Below are positions 32,396 through 43,117 of a stretch of DNA of 64,000 nt, in pieces (positions within the stretch are counted from its first letter, which is position 1; every line of letters begins with the position of its first letter). The notes under the pieces were generated by a model, which had not been told where the DNA came from, ran no database searches, and saw only the letters and a program-made list of their open reading frames with translations. The translations under genes and the position numbers were made by a program. Source of the DNA: Prorocentrum cordatum (taxonomy: Eukaryota > Sar > Dinophyceae > Prorocentrales > Prorocentraceae); contig CAUYUJ010010458.1 of the NCBI GenBank assembly GCA_963575745.1, positions 62,001 through 126,000 of the forward strand. Reading direction: 5' to 3'.

Positions 32396-32640
32396 GCGGG
32401 ACACCGCGGGACACCGGCGGGACACCGCGGGACACCGCGGGACACCGGCGGGACACCGCGGGACACCGCGGGACACCGGCGGGACACCGCGGGCCACCGG
32501 CCGCCCGGAAGGGAGTCATTTGGTCCGGCTGCGCCTCAGCCACACGGGACACCAGCGGGACACCGGCGGGACACCGCGGGCCACCGGCCGCCCGGAAGGG
32601 AGACATTTGGTCCGGCCGCGCCTTAGCCACAGGAGACTTT
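32396..32640 (+). repeat. (GGGACACCGC/GGC)n and a 65-bp duplicated block
   Basis: GGGACACCGC and GGGACACCGGC alternate from 32398 to 32490. The block GCCACCGGCCGCCCGGAAGG, TTTGGTCCGGC, GCCTCAGCCACA then occurs twice (about 32491-32550 and 32580-32635) with more GGGACACC units between. It looks like a direct continuation of the interruption motif in the neighbouring ATC tract. Confidence 0.7.
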
Positions 32641-32754
32641 CTCTCAGCCGCCCACGCAGCTTCGCCTCGCCCGCACGGCACGCACGAACACGAAACCGAA
32701 ATCGATTTCCCGGTAGGGGGGCTCTCCGTTCCACTTCGATCTCACCCCCTCGCC

Positions 32755-32925
32755 TCCGATATATATATATATATATACACACATACCTACATAAACATAT
32801 ACATATATATATATATAGGAATATACGTAAACACAGAAAAGATTCGGGCACCAGGAGGGGACAATATTTTGAAACATAGGTAAAACACAGAAAGGATTCA
32901 GGCCCCAGGAGAGGGGCGGCGGAGC
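32755..32925. repeat. TA microsatellite and ~60-bp direct repeat
   Basis: TATATA runs at 32759-32776 and 32804-32816 are followed by two copies of GTAAACACAGAAAAGATTCG / GTAAAACACAGAAAGGATTC with CCAGGAG(A)GGG, at about 32826 and 32879. Confidence 0.6.
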
Positions 32926-33109
32926 CTATGGGGCGAGGCCTACGGGGTGCCGAATACAGAAAAGTCCCTCCTGGGCCTCTCGAGGGTGCGCGGGGGGCCC
33001 AAAAGCGTTCCCTGCGCATCCCAATAGAGGAAAGTGCTGCCTGGGGCCCCCTGGGAGCGGAGGGCCCGAAGAGTATTCCCCGAACATGTGAGGAAATATC
33101 GCACGGGAG

Positions 33110-33700
33110 CGTTGTTGCTGTTGTTGTTGAACTCTCACTATACAACAACGGCTCCTGCTTGATATTTCCTCACGATTTGTTGCCAAGTCGCGTTCTCGCG
33201 CTGGAAGTCCTCACAATGTACGCAGAATTCGCGCTCTCGCGTGGGATTTCCTTGCAATGTATCCAGACGCCGCGCCCTCGACATTCAGGAATCACGCTCT
33301 CGCTGCAGATTTCCTCACGATGTATTTGGGACTCGTGCTGTCGCTCGAGACTTCCTCGCGGTTCATGCAGGACGCACGCTTCAGCAACCCGCCTGCTCGA
33401 TCTGGCCTCCTGGGCCCGCCTTCCGACCCGCCTGTTAGGGTCTACCCGCCCCATCTTCTGGGTCTGCCACGTGCGCTCTGCTCCTAGCCCCCCTCCTGCT
33501 ACTCTGTGTCGTGTTCCATCCTCCTCCCCCTTTGTCCCTTCCTTCCATCCGTCCTCTCTTCCCCTGCCTTACGGGCTACACGAAATACACGTTGCAGGTA
33601 AGGAAGATATAACCCCAAGGGGGGCACGACCGAACACGAAGAGGGCGCGTATCGATGGTTTTGGATATGCGTTGTCAATGACAACGCGATTAGATAAGAG
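33110..33700 (-). repeat. Dispersed repeat copy C (inverted)
   Basis: The reverse complement of the A/B family: GGGAGCGTTGTTGCTGTTG and ATTTCCTCACGATTTG at its left, GACTTCCTCGCGGTTCATGC in the middle, CCTCCTGCTACTCTGTG, and CCCCAAGGGGGGCACGACCG with CCATCGATACGCG-type ends at its right. Internal ~45-bp units (TTCCTCACGAT / TTCCTTGCAAT / TTCCTCGCGGT) are more numerous here than in B. Confidence 0.6.
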
Positions 33701-34380
33701 TGAACAGCCTTGAAAAGATTGTTGTTGTGATTGTTGTGAGTAGCATTGTTTGTGTTGTTGTTGGTGGTGGTGGCGTTGTTGATTTTATTGTTGCTATCGT
33801 TGTTGTTGGGGGGCCAGTTTTGGCGGTACCCCGAAATCCTTGGGCGTGAGCATCAATTTGAAAGATAATGCAGCCGGCACCGAAGCGAGAGCGCCAGGGC
33901 GGATGTAGGAGTCCAACACCAAGAATTGTTTCGTAGCAAATATTCAACAACAACGACGACGATTGCAACGATGGCGGCGAGGAGGGTTGAGCGAGCAGCG
34001 GGAGGAGGGGCGGAATGAACGGAGTCATGACGGCCTGTTTCCGCGCCTCCAGGTGGGCTGCCGGCACCGCACACGCGCTCGTCGGCTGTCTGCCTACCAG
34101 GTTGTCCGGGGCCCACAGGGCAAACCCAGGCCTCCATCGAGAGAAAATCACGACGGGCGCGTTACAATCGGGGGCGCGTTGCAATCGGTTGCAGGTGAGA
34201 GTGGCCTTCCGCTGGAGTGACCTTCGATGCGAGCGCGCACGGGTCCCCCAGCATTGGTTTGCGCAGTTTTATTAGGCCCCCCCGCGGCTTTTCAAAGCCG
34301 CGCACCAATGGTCACTCTTGCCTAGGGTCACTCTTACGTGCAGCCGACTCAACATCTCAGCGTCTGGGGGCTGGTTTTAG
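33700..34380. other. TTG microsatellite and unassigned sequence
   Basis: TTGTTGTTG-rich sequence spans 33718-33815. A perfect inverted repeat CGCGGCTTT/AAAGCCGCG lies at about 34283-34302. GGTCACTCTT is repeated at about 34310 and 34327. No gene is recognised. Confidence 0.5.
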
Positions 34381-34512
34381 GCCCGGGGATAATCAGAAGA
34401 CGACCCGCGACGAAAAAATGTATTGGACAGTGTGGTCACCGGACCGTGTGAGGGCCCTCGAAGCAATGCAAGGGGAAGACAGTGATGTTGTACAGTTTTT
34501 GTACTCCGTAGG

Positions 34513-34884
34513 ATGAGACTCCATCTCTTGTGGGACCCCGTGACCGTGGTCCCCCGCTTGAAGCGCATTTGTGGCAAGATGTCGCAGATTCGAGATGAGT
34601 TATGCGCACTCAGGGCGATTGATGAAGCTCTCTCGAATGAGGAATGTGGAGACACACCGGAGCAAAAAAAGGCCACATCACGTCAATCATTCGTTGCAGC
34701 TAGATCACGGGCATGCCGCATTTACGTATATCGACCATGTGGCGTCTCGACATTACGTATGTATCGGGGAATGAGCCCAACGAATCGTTGCATCGCCAGA
34801 CTGTTTTCCAGAGCGGGAATTCGTGTCTCTTCGAGCTCGGAAAACGCCGCAGAGGACGTCCTGGATCACAGTGGGCTCCGGTAA
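34513..34884 (+). CDS. Unrecognised small reading frame
   Basis: A 123-codon frame from ATG 34513 with balanced composition (MRLHLLWDPVTVVPRLKRIC, SQIRDELCALRAIDEALSNE, TSRQSFVAARSRACRIYVYR). A short companion frame (MYWTVWSPDRVRALEAMQGE) ends just upstream at 34516. Composition is less GC-biased than the surroundings, the main reason for listing it. No domain is identified; it may be an exon or a relic. Confidence 0.25.
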   Translation: MRLHLLWDPVTVVPRLKRICGKMSQIRDELCALRAIDEALSNEECGDTPEQKKATSRQSFVAARSRACRIYVYRPCGVSTLRMYRGMSPTNRCIARLFSRAGIRVSSSSENAAEDVLDHSGLR

Positions 34885-35094
34885 CATACGCACATTAGGG
34901 GACAATTATAAGATGCACGCACGGCAGGGCCCTGAACCAAGAGGAGGCAAGCTTGCAGACATTCGGACAGAGCACGCTTAATCGCCAAGCATGGGAAGAA
35001 GCCGTGATTAGATACTATCTGAATCAATGTTGTTCATATTCCCTTTGCCGCCCTCGTCCTCCTCCTCCTCCGCCTCTTCGACCTCCTCCTATTC

Positions 35095-35235
35095 GAACGG
35101 TAGCATAATAACAGGTAACAAAATTGCAGGCATGCGGGCAGGGTATGGATTCCCATGGGCATGTGGCTCAAGGGTGGCCAGTTGCCGCGCCCGTTTTACA
35201 AGTGACTTGTGTCACCATCGTTTGACAACGCTCTA
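35095..35235 (+). repeat. ~140-bp repeat, copy 1 (with GTGGCTCAAG)
   Basis: Shares GGTAGCATA, ATTGCA/AATGCA, CGGGCA, CATGTGGCTCAAGGGTGGCC and TTTACAAGTGACTTGTGTCACC with the copy at 42760-42890. CATGTGGCTCAAG at 35160-35172 resembles a spliced-leader end. In the other copy the corresponding position reads CATTTGGCTCAAG followed by G and ATG. Confidence 0.55.
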
Positions 35236-35426
35236 CGATACAAGAATCCGTTGTTGTTTTTTTCCCCACCGGTTTACATTCTAGTTGGTAGCGGAGCACT
35301 TCGTTCCACCAATTACCGCCATGGCCCGCGTGGCATCGCCCCGTGCCCCTGACAGTCGCTCGACATCGTCTTCATTGACATCCCGCTCCACATGCCGCTC
35401 CACATGCAGTTCTACAGCCGTGCCGA

Positions 35427-36098
35427 GTGTTTTCCTCGCCCTGGCAGGCGCCGTGCCTCCAGGAACTGGCGGGGCCGGCCGCGGCCAGGCCAAGCCGCCA
35501 CCCCCAGCGCAGGATTCTCAGCACACCTACAACCACGAGTATGAGATCTACAAAGACGGCGCCCCCCGCCCCCCAGCCCTTTTTTTTCCATGGGCTGGTT
35601 CGGATTATGTTCGATAGGTTCGGGTGCTCCTCGTCGCCACAGCATTCGCTTGTGAGCGTAGCCGCTGATGTCAGAACGTCGAACGATTCGAGTTCCACAT
35701 CCGCGGTGACGACGCACGGCCCCGAGCTAAGCGCAACTATGTTGAGACAGCCCGAGGGAGACACGAGCCAAGACGTTTCGCCTCCACTGAATTTGCATGC
35801 GCGCGAGGCTGGCTATGTCAAGCAGTCGTTCGATCCGACGTTCACATCGTCGGCGGCGGCACAGCGCCCCGAGCCAAACGCAACTACGTTGCGAGAGCCG
35901 GGGGAAGCGCGTGCAGGAAAGGGCGGAAATACGAAGAAGGGTCGGGCAATTGCGTTGCCATCCTTCCGGGGGACCCTCACGCGAGTCTGGGACTATTCGC
36001 TGTCGGTTCTCGGGGCCATGATTCTCGACGCTACCTACGCATTCCCTGCCTCAGGACAGACCTGGACCCCTTTTGCATACTCTTCTCGACTATCGTAG
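35427..36098 (+). CDS. Unrecognised frame with an internal ~154-bp duplication
   Basis: Open for 223 codons. Two similar segments at about 35676-35765 and 35830-35915 encode STSAVTTHGPELSATMLRQP and TSSAAAQRPEPNATTLREPG. An imperfect tandem duplication has thus stayed in frame. The C-terminal part (SFRGTLTRVWDYSLSVLGAM, ILDATYAFPASGQT) looks folded. No family is recognised; there is no signal peptide. Dinoflagellate exon or fragment at best. Confidence 0.3.
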   Translation: MFSSPWQAPCLQELAGPAAARPSRHPQRRILSTPTTTSMRSTKTAPPAPQPFFFHGLVRIMFDRFGCSSSPQHSLVSVAADVRTSNDSSSTSAVTTHGPELSATMLRQPEGDTSQDVSPPLNLHAREAGYVKQSFDPTFTSSAAAQRPEPNATTLREPGEARAGKGGNTKKGRAIALPSFRGTLTRVWDYSLSVLGAMILDATYAFPASGQTWTPFAYSSRLS

Positions 36099-36099
36099 A

Positions 36100-37030
36100 T
36101 CTGGCAGTGCGCAGTACAATGACAATACGACGCACGACGAGTTCTCTCGCCACTATGTGGCGGGGCGCTCCGAACGCGGTCTACGCGCCAATCGCACGAC
36201 AGAAGACAAGACCCAGAGTATCGTCGTTGGCGGGTACAAGAGCGACCACGCCTCCTCGACACTTGCAAGGGGCTCCACTTTGGATGGAAGGGTATCGGAG
36301 TGGGCATGGTCGCTGCCACAGCTGCATCACCTGCACGGACGCTGGCGGCGGCGGCTGCGGCAACATGCGACGCATCCGCACCTGGGGGCCCGAGCAGCAA
36401 GCTCCCGCGCCCTCCTAACGCTGGACGCGTGAGGTAGTGATTTGGTCAGCGGCGAACTCGACCCCAACAAGCTTCGCCAGGCGGCCCACGTCTCGTCTCG
36501 CTTGACCGGCACAGCTCGCGAGCACGTGGATGCGTGGCCGCCAGTCGTCCTCATCTATGGCGGCCAGATCAACGGCAACCCAGCGCCCCCCCACGACCTG
36601 CCTCACGCATAGTTTGGCCGAACGGCGGGGCCAGCTAGGAGAGGAAAAGCACGCGCAGGCAGTGCCGGCCCTGATAAGTCTGAACCGGCTGCCGCAGGAT
36701 CATTGATAATTGCCGCACCAGCTTCGACATATTCCGCAACAGTGCACGGCAGGCCGCCCAACTCTGGATCCGCCACGAAGGCCTGAGCTACTGATTGCTG
36801 CGCGCGGCGGGCGCGGCGAACATCCAGCTCGCCATCATCTCGCAGCACCGCAACGTGGCCCACCCTACGGACGTATCACAGCTGGCACACAACATGGGCC
36901 AGCGGTGCCGATTGCGCCACGCGAGCACAGGCGCGCTGGGCCATCTCGCCTCGGCCGCGCATTCTTCGCAGCACGAAGCGCCTCTCACGGGCGCGGCATC
37001 ACAAGATCGGAAAGAGCGTGTTCTACCGCT
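36100..37030. other. Unassigned GC-rich region
   Basis: Several overlapping open frames on both strands without recognisable domains. I see no repeats of note and no RNA gene. Confidence 0.35.
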
Positions 37031-37036
37031 GCTGGC

Positions 37037-37961
37037 GGAAAACCGGGGGGGGTCACTACCGGTTCGAACCCCTCCCCCCCCCCCCTCCGGAAAACCGGGG
37101 GGGGTCACTACCGGTTCGAACCCCCCCCCCCCCCCCCCCCCGCTCATCATGAAAAGGGGGGGGGGGTCACTACCGGTTCGAACCCTCCCCCCCCCCCCCC
37201 CCCCCCCCCCTCGAAAACCGAGTGGGGGTGCGGACAGTGGTGGGGACGGTGTTGGTGGGGACAGTGGTGAGGGGACAGCGGGACAGTGGTGGGGGGACAG
37301 TGGGACAGTGGTGGGGACGGTAGTGGTGGGGACAGTGGTGGGGACAATGGTGGGAACAGGGGGGACAGTGGACAGTGGTGGGAACGGTGGTGGTGGGGAC
37401 AGTGGTGTGGGGACAGTGGGAATGAGGTGGAAACACTGGGACAGTGGAGGGTACAATGGTGGTGGGGACACTGGTAAAGGCGGTGGCGAGGACGGCGGTG
37501 GGACAATGGGACAGAGGTACAGTGGGGACAGTGGTGGGGACAGTGGGGACAGTGGTGGGAACAGTGGGACAGCTCAGTGGGACAGCGGAGGAGTCAGTGG
37601 GACAGTGGGGACAGTGGGGATAGGCAGTGGTTGGGTCCGTGGAGACAGTGGGGAGAGTGGAACCGTGGTGGGAACAGTTGTGGGAACAGTGGGGACAGTG
37701 CGACAGTGGTGGGGGCACTGGTGGGGACAATAGGGACGGTGGTGGAACCAGTGGGGACAGTGGTGGTACGGACAGTGGTGCTGGGAACACCAGTGGGGGA
37801 TGTGATGCGGACGGTGGTGGGGACCGGGAGTCGTTTGCTGGCGGTGAGTAGGGGGGGGGGGGGGGGGGGGGGGTGCGAACCGGTAGTGGCCCCCCCGGTT
37901 TTCCGGATCCGGAGGGAGGGGGGGGGGAGGGGTTTGAACCGGTAGTGACCCCCCCGGTTTT

Positions 37962-38012
<51 letters not shown>
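37037..38012. repeat. Inverted arms with long C and G runs flanking a 12-bp GGGACAGTGGTG minisatellite
   Basis: The left arm (37037-37210) has three copies of GGAAAACCGGGGGGGGTCAC + TACCGGTTCGAACCC, each followed by a C run of up to about 20-30. The right arm (37873-38012) has two inverted copies (GAACCGGTAGTGNCCCCCCC + GGTTTTC) ending in a run of about 50 G. Between them, 37220-37850 is a GGGACAGTGGTG / GGGACAGTG minisatellite. The arms could fold into a large stem with the minisatellite as loop, and both arms are strong G-quadruplex candidates. GGTTCGAACCC matches the pol III B-box at 10 of 11 positions, possibly by chance. Confidence 0.8.
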
Positions 38013-38014
<2 letters not shown>

Positions 38015-38089
38015 CCAGCAGGGGGGGGGGATTTTCGGAGGGGGGGGGGGACCCCGGGTTCCGGAGGAAAAGGTTGGCAATTTTCCACA

Positions 38090-38860
38090 GTAAAGCGGCG
38101 GTGGATCACGCTCTCTCCAAGATCGGGATCATAGTGTCCATGGCGCTGGAGCTAACCAGAGTGCCTACGACGCTGGGACCGACCAGAGCGCCCATGGAAA
38201 TGGAGCCAAATCGAGTTGGGATGGCACGGGCCCGTCAGCCCACGGAACGGCACCGAGTCCGCCTGCAGCACTCCGAGCAGCACATCCAGCAGCAGGCTTC
38301 GCTTCTGGCGCCGATTCCGACACCGTCGACTCGCTTGGCTGCGAAATCGCTGCCGGCGACCCAGGACTGCGCGAAGCTCCCGTGGAAAAGCGCGGCGCGC
38401 GCTTCGTTTGGGCCCACGAGCGCGCCAACTCCCGACGGCGCCGCTTCAGCGACAGAGCGCACGCGCAGCACGCGGAGGGCCATCTAACGCAAGGGCAAAC
38501 GGCGCCTTCCCGGCAGAATTGCCCGACACTGACTTCCGCGCAACTTTCGCCGGCCTCGGGAAAGGCAAGGGCAGGGGAACCGGCAAACATCGGACCAGTG
38601 GACATGGGCTCGGCCGACAAGGCAATCCACTGGGCCCCGACGGGACACGTCTCGAGTTCCACGAGCGCGACTCAAGGGGGCACCTCGCGCGCGATTGCAC
38701 CCGTCGGCGCCAGCAAGGGCGCGCCATCTTCCTCGACGCCCCAGCCTCGGCAGCACCACCACCACCGATGCCAGCATCCTCACCGCCCACGCACCTGGGA
38801 CTCCACGGAACGCCTGGACCAGACGCTCATCAACCAGCACCAGGCGCCCATTCGATGTAG
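38090..38860 (+). pseudogene. Copia gag remnant with degraded CCHC knuckle
   Basis: One frame carries FAGLGKGKGRGTGKHRTSGH and then LEFHERDSRGHLARDCTRRR. The second half (GHLARDC) is a textbook retroviral-type zinc knuckle end. The first two cysteines have been replaced, so the knuckle cannot bind zinc normally. Upstream Glu/Arg-rich helices could be capsid remnants. The neighbouring frame (38382-39143) also has sense-like Ser/Pro-rich sequence, indicating a shift inside gag. Confidence 0.5.
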
Positions 38861-41053
38861 ATCTGACCTTGCAGTTCTGGGATTCGGCAACGGTGGCCCC
38901 AGGCAGGGCGCCGAACCCAGGGAGGGCGGCCAGCCTACTCCAGCTTCGGTGACTACGCGGCCAGCACCAGCACCAGCAGCCCCCAGCGCTTCGCCCGACG
39001 GACCCTGGCAGGCAGTGGGACGGGGCCATTGGTCAAGATGGGCGGGTATCTCATCGTCTTCATCGGCATCACCCAACCCTCGCGAGGCCGACCTGCAGCG
39101 ACTGCGCCAGGAGATGGACGACCTCGTGGGCCGCACACGATAGGACTCTGCTCAAGCGACGGCTAGGGCAACTGCGCTGCCATTCCGAATTACAGGAGTG
39201 GGAAACGCAGCAGATACAGCGCCCACAGGCCCAGCAGCATCAGCAGCACCACCGTCACCGACACCACAGCGCTGGGCTGGAGTGGCTGGCGCTTTGCCGC
39301 TGGGGCCACAGCATGGGCGCAATTGGGCCAGCGACATCAATGGCCGAGCCGCTGTGCCAGCTACCCCACATGCCGCGGTGAAGTTGCCGAAATGGGCGTA
39401 CACGCATATGGACCAGGCTCCACGTGGCCACCGCAGTCCGCACTGGTAGCCGCGTCACCACCGACGCCTGAGTTCCCCGACGATAAATTCATTGGCGTGA
39501 GCCAGCCATCCAGGAGAGTGGCCACGTGGTTCGCCGGCCGCAAAATTTGACAGTCCAGCGGCGTGCGATCCGAACGCGGAGTAGGCTCCACTTTCGACCA
39601 CACACAACGATCACACCTCGACGAGATCCACAGCACCCGGCTGGCACTGGAGCCTCACCCACGTGGGCGGCGTTACGCCATGCAACGTCGTCACCGGAAG
39701 GCAGCCCTCCACGCTGCCACCATTCAAAGCAGACGAGGACGGCGAGGGCGACTATGTGGCTGGAGCCGGACCAGCGGCCAGCGGCGCGTTGCAACCCAGC
39801 CGATTGCAGTGGCGCGTCTGTATTATCGTTGTGCAGCGGATGATTGAGGCCGCTTCGATCGCCCCCGTCAATCGCGCCCTCCAGACACGCACCACCGAGA
39901 CTGGAGAGGGGCGTTTCTCCGTGGACCCGGCCAGAGGCACGCTCGCGGTCAAGTACGGCAACGCAGAGATGGTCTGCAGACTGCAGGACGCACCGGCATG
40001 GCGCGAGTTGGCCCGGCCTGGGATCACGCGGAGGACTTTCTAGAGCACATCACGCCAGACTCAGGAGCCAAGACTTTCGGCCATTGGGAGGACGAGGGGG
40101 ACATGCAGCTGACCGAGCCGGCTCGGCAACGCCCCGATGTCCTCGATATTTCGAGCCGCCTGTCCCGCAAATTTTCTCAGCTACCAGACGTTCGCGCCGC
40201 GCGTCTTGTGCACGGTCAGAAATATACGCGGGCAACTGGCCGGGCCTGCAGCCGCAACATGGCAATCTGGCGTCTCCCTCGGAGCCCGAGCGACGTCCAC
40301 CAAGCGCAGGTGGCACGCGTGGACGGCGCGGAAGGACGCTCGCACCATACAGTTTGGGCGACGCACGGCTACTCGCGACCGACGCCGGGCAGCGCCGAGA
40401 CGGGACGTTCGATGATTGCATCAACGAGGCCCCGGAGGACGCCGCCAGCGTCACAAAGGGCGGTTCACCATCAGCCCTGTCGGCGATGCCCGAAGAGGCC
40501 GAGAGTGACTTCTCGGGCCACATCCAACTGGCGACGTTGGCAGCTCGGCAGGAGGTCAAGGGCGCTGGGGATCTGACTCAGGAGATACAGGAGCGGGAGT
40601 GCTTCGACTGCCAGCATATGGCCCGCGCTGCTGTCGAGCACGCGGGGATGGCGAAACGGGCGTTCCAGCGCACTCTGCCCTCGGAGGCGGCTCGTCGCCC
40701 GGACCGGGCGCGAGTCGCCGCGGACGCCGAGAAAGCGCTCTTGCGGGGCATGACTTATGCCGAGATGCAGGAGCAGCGCGAAGCACCAAGAAAGGTGAAC
40801 TTCACCCTGCCGCCCAGCAGCGCGGCCATTCTCAGGCACGACCCGGGCCGCGATTCCTCCGACGAGCGGGCCGAGCGCCTGCAGCGCCTCCATCCGGGCA
40901 CGGGCCGCGAGGGCGCGCCCAGAGCTTTCCCCGCGAAGCTCGCCCAGGCCACGCGCTCAGAGGAGGGCGACACCACGCCAACGCGGCGGCGCCCGCAGCG
41001 CCAAGCGCGAGGCGCCCAGCACCCGCTGTGCCATCGCCCCAGGGCCGGCGCCC

Positions 41054-41560
41054 ATGCTGGCCGAGCACGTTGACGACCTCAAGATAGCAGGACGCAAGGA
41101 GCATTCCGACCGCCCCATCGGCCACATTGAGAACGTCTGCGGCAACATGAAGGGGGACTACGACGATTTCACCAACTGCGGCGTTCACCAACACCGCAGT
41201 GCTGACGGTAGCGCGACGCTCGACCAGGACGAGCACGTCGACGCACTGATCCCCATTCGGCACATCGACCTGGTCAAGTCGAAGGCCGTCGAGCTGGCCG
41301 AAGGTCCATTCCTGGATTTTGTCTCCTTCCTCGGAGCAGCTGCCTACGCGATGCCCGTGCAATGCCGCGTCGCCGTCTACGTCGCGGCGCTGCAGCGGGC
41401 CGAGATCAAGCTGCCCAACACGCGCACCACGCAGCTAAACTCTGATGTTCTGGTCACCACGCTGAAGATCAAGGCGCGCATCGTCTACCCGGCGATGGAC
41501 CGCGCGAACCAGATCTGCGCGCGGCCCCTTCAAGCGCGAGGGGGAGACAGGATGCAGCAT
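41054..41560 (+). pseudogene. C-terminal part of copia reverse transcriptase
   Basis: Starts MLAEHVDDLKIAGRKEH, where HVDD (41066-41077) is the copia-type catalytic motif C and both aspartates are intact. It continues with HIENVCGNMKGDYDDFTNCG, LDQDEHVDALIPIRHIDLVK, DFVSFLGAAAYAM and VAVYVAALQRAEIKLPNTRT. These phrases match dinoflagellate copia RT end and connection as I remember them. Palm motifs A and B, expected about 300 bp upstream, are absent, so this is a truncated polymerase. Confidence 0.8.
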
Positions 41561-42068
41561 GAGATGCGCTGTATACACGCGCCTGGGCAAGTGTCTCCGC
41601 ACTGGCACGCAGATCTGGCACTTGCTCGACGCCGAGAGCCGCCCTCGCAAACTAGCGCGTAGCTCGCAAGTCGGCTCTAGGCTGATCGCGGCATGTGGAG
41701 CAGCAGACGGGCTACAAGCGCGCCCCCTCGCGCTCCACGAGATTGCACGAGTGCCCGACTCAGCAGACGAGAGCAGGAGGCTGAGGAAGACGCGAGGTTA
41801 CGCTGTACTGGCCGAGCTGGTCGCAGACGCCACGTCCGTCTTCTCGGCGCTGGCCATGGACCACGCGCGCCCGCCCTCAGAGAACAGCGCGGCAAGCCAC
41901 CCGCAGCGACTAGCGGACCAGCTTCGCGCCAAGCAGTTCTCCGACTCGCTGTGGCGCGACACCCACGACATGCGAGTGGATCCCATGACCAAAAGGAGCA
42001 TCGGCAGAGAGGTCATTCTCGACGGACGCACTCGACTACGCCCACCCCACGGCAAAGCTGAGCGAGAA
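41559..42068 (+). pseudogene. Copia RNase H remnant
   Basis: A shifted frame continues the RT as copia RNase H: LAELVADATSVFSALAMDHA (substrate/catalytic Asp region), RPPSENSAASHPQRLADQLR, and FSDSLWRDTHDMRVDPMTKR (the final D...MxxD...TK element). The recognisable part ends near HGKAEREAQQEG at 42080. An upstream ETLSA-like glutamate segment is poorly preserved (SRLIAACGAADG). Not functional as it stands because it is frame-shifted from RT. Confidence 0.7.
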
Positions 42069-42069
42069 G

Positions 42070-42750
42070 CACAACAGGAAGGCCGCACCAAGCTCCAACC
42101 ACAGCGGCATCACCAAGGACAAAGACGACGGGAGACCCGCGCGCTGTCGCAGGTCGGAATTGCGTTCACGACTGCGGCAGAGACGTCACAGAGTCGGGGT
42201 GCCAGAGACTTGACACATGTCACGGAGTCGGGGCGTCGGAGACTTGACAAACGTCACGGAATCGGCACGCCAGAGGCCTTGCTACCGAGACTACAAAGCG
42301 GAAGCCGCTCGAGGCGAATTGCGTTCGCAAATTGCGGTATCGTGAGCCACACCGATGAGAGGTTGCCTTCTGGAACTGTGTTCGACAAGCAGCAGGTGAG
42401 TTTATAGGCTGCTTGCACTGTTAACCATCTGCTGCTATGGTTGGAGGGGTTGGTAGACTTGCTCTGTTTAGTCCCATGGTCAATGAGGGGAGAAACCCCA
42501 CCCCTGCCACGGGCGCCGCAAAAGGTTTTTTGCGGTTGCCGCCGCGGGGGCCAGTGCGCCCTGGAGTGGGGCGAGGTCCATCAAGTACGGGACCTCCCGC
42601 AACCGGTTCATGCACCCCTTCCGTCGGCAATTTGTTATGAAGAATTTGGCCAGTACAAGGTTCATTCTGACCCTGCAATTGTTCACTTGGACAGGATCTC
42701 TCGTTGGTGGTTTGGCCAACGAGGCACAAAGGGTTCGCTTGAGCACCATA
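42070..42750. other. Unassigned region after the copia remnant
   Basis: GGAATTGCGTTC is echoed as GCGAATTGCGTTC (42156, 42313), and CACGGAGTCGGGGCGTCGGAG / CACGGAATCGGCACGCCAGAG repeat with ACTTGACA near 42180-42270. This is a small tandem repeat that may be LTR or 3' end material. No gene is recognised. Confidence 0.4.
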
Positions 42751-42759
42751 GTTGTACGG

Positions 42760-42890
42760 TAGCATAGTGGCAGGTAGTAGCAATGCAAGCACGCGGGCAC
42801 GGCATGGCTTTTCAGCGGCATTTGGCTCAAGGATGGCCACCTTCGGCGCCTGCTTTACAGGTGACTTATGTTACCATCCCTTTGCAATGC
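42760..42890 (+). repeat. ~140-bp repeat, copy 2, with CATTTGGCTCAAG before an ATG
   Basis: Partner of the copy at 35095-35235. CATTTGGCTCAAG (42819-42831) differs from the spliced-leader end by one missing T and is followed directly by G and ATG (42833). The frame from that ATG (MATFGACFTGDLCYHPFAML...) runs to 43117 without a recognisable domain. Because similarity between the copies extends upstream of the leader-like string, it may be coincidence. Confidence 0.5.
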
Positions 42891-43117
42891 TTGTTGACGT
42901 GAAAAAAAATCTCCTGGACTACTTGCGTGCTCGGCTGGGCCAGAGATTTCGGGTTGCGTCGCACATACAGGCATGCATGCGATTTGAAATCGATGTGCCG
43001 TCAAGGCACGGCTCTTGTCGGTTTGTTTGTCGTTCCGTGGTAATTTCAACCGTGGTGTGCGTTGTTGAATTGATGAGGGTGCACAGGGGTCTCCCGGTTT
43101 GTGTATGGTGTAGTTAG

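Larger units (their letters stand above)
38090..42060 (+). mobile_element. Degenerate, internally deleted Ty1/copia retrotransposon
   Basis: Gag-like sequence with a decayed zinc knuckle (38580-38700) is followed by unassignable sequence (39.1-41.0 kb), the end of a copia RT (41054-41540) and a copia RNase H (41559-42060). The order and strand fit Ty1/copia. No integrase HHCC/DDE motifs or RT motif A are visible, so the central pol appears deleted or decayed. Frames are broken many times. No LTRs were recognised at either end; the left end abuts the G-run arm near 38012. Confidence 0.75.

Noticed and set aside
37061-37183. Pol III promoters (B-boxes) driving a small RNA
   Set aside because: GGTTCGAACCC is close to the B-box, but no A-box at a suitable distance or T-run terminator was found.
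38090-42060. Complete functional copia element
   Set aside because: No LTRs, integrase or RT palm motif A seen; frames broken; only RT end and RNase H are confidently assigned.
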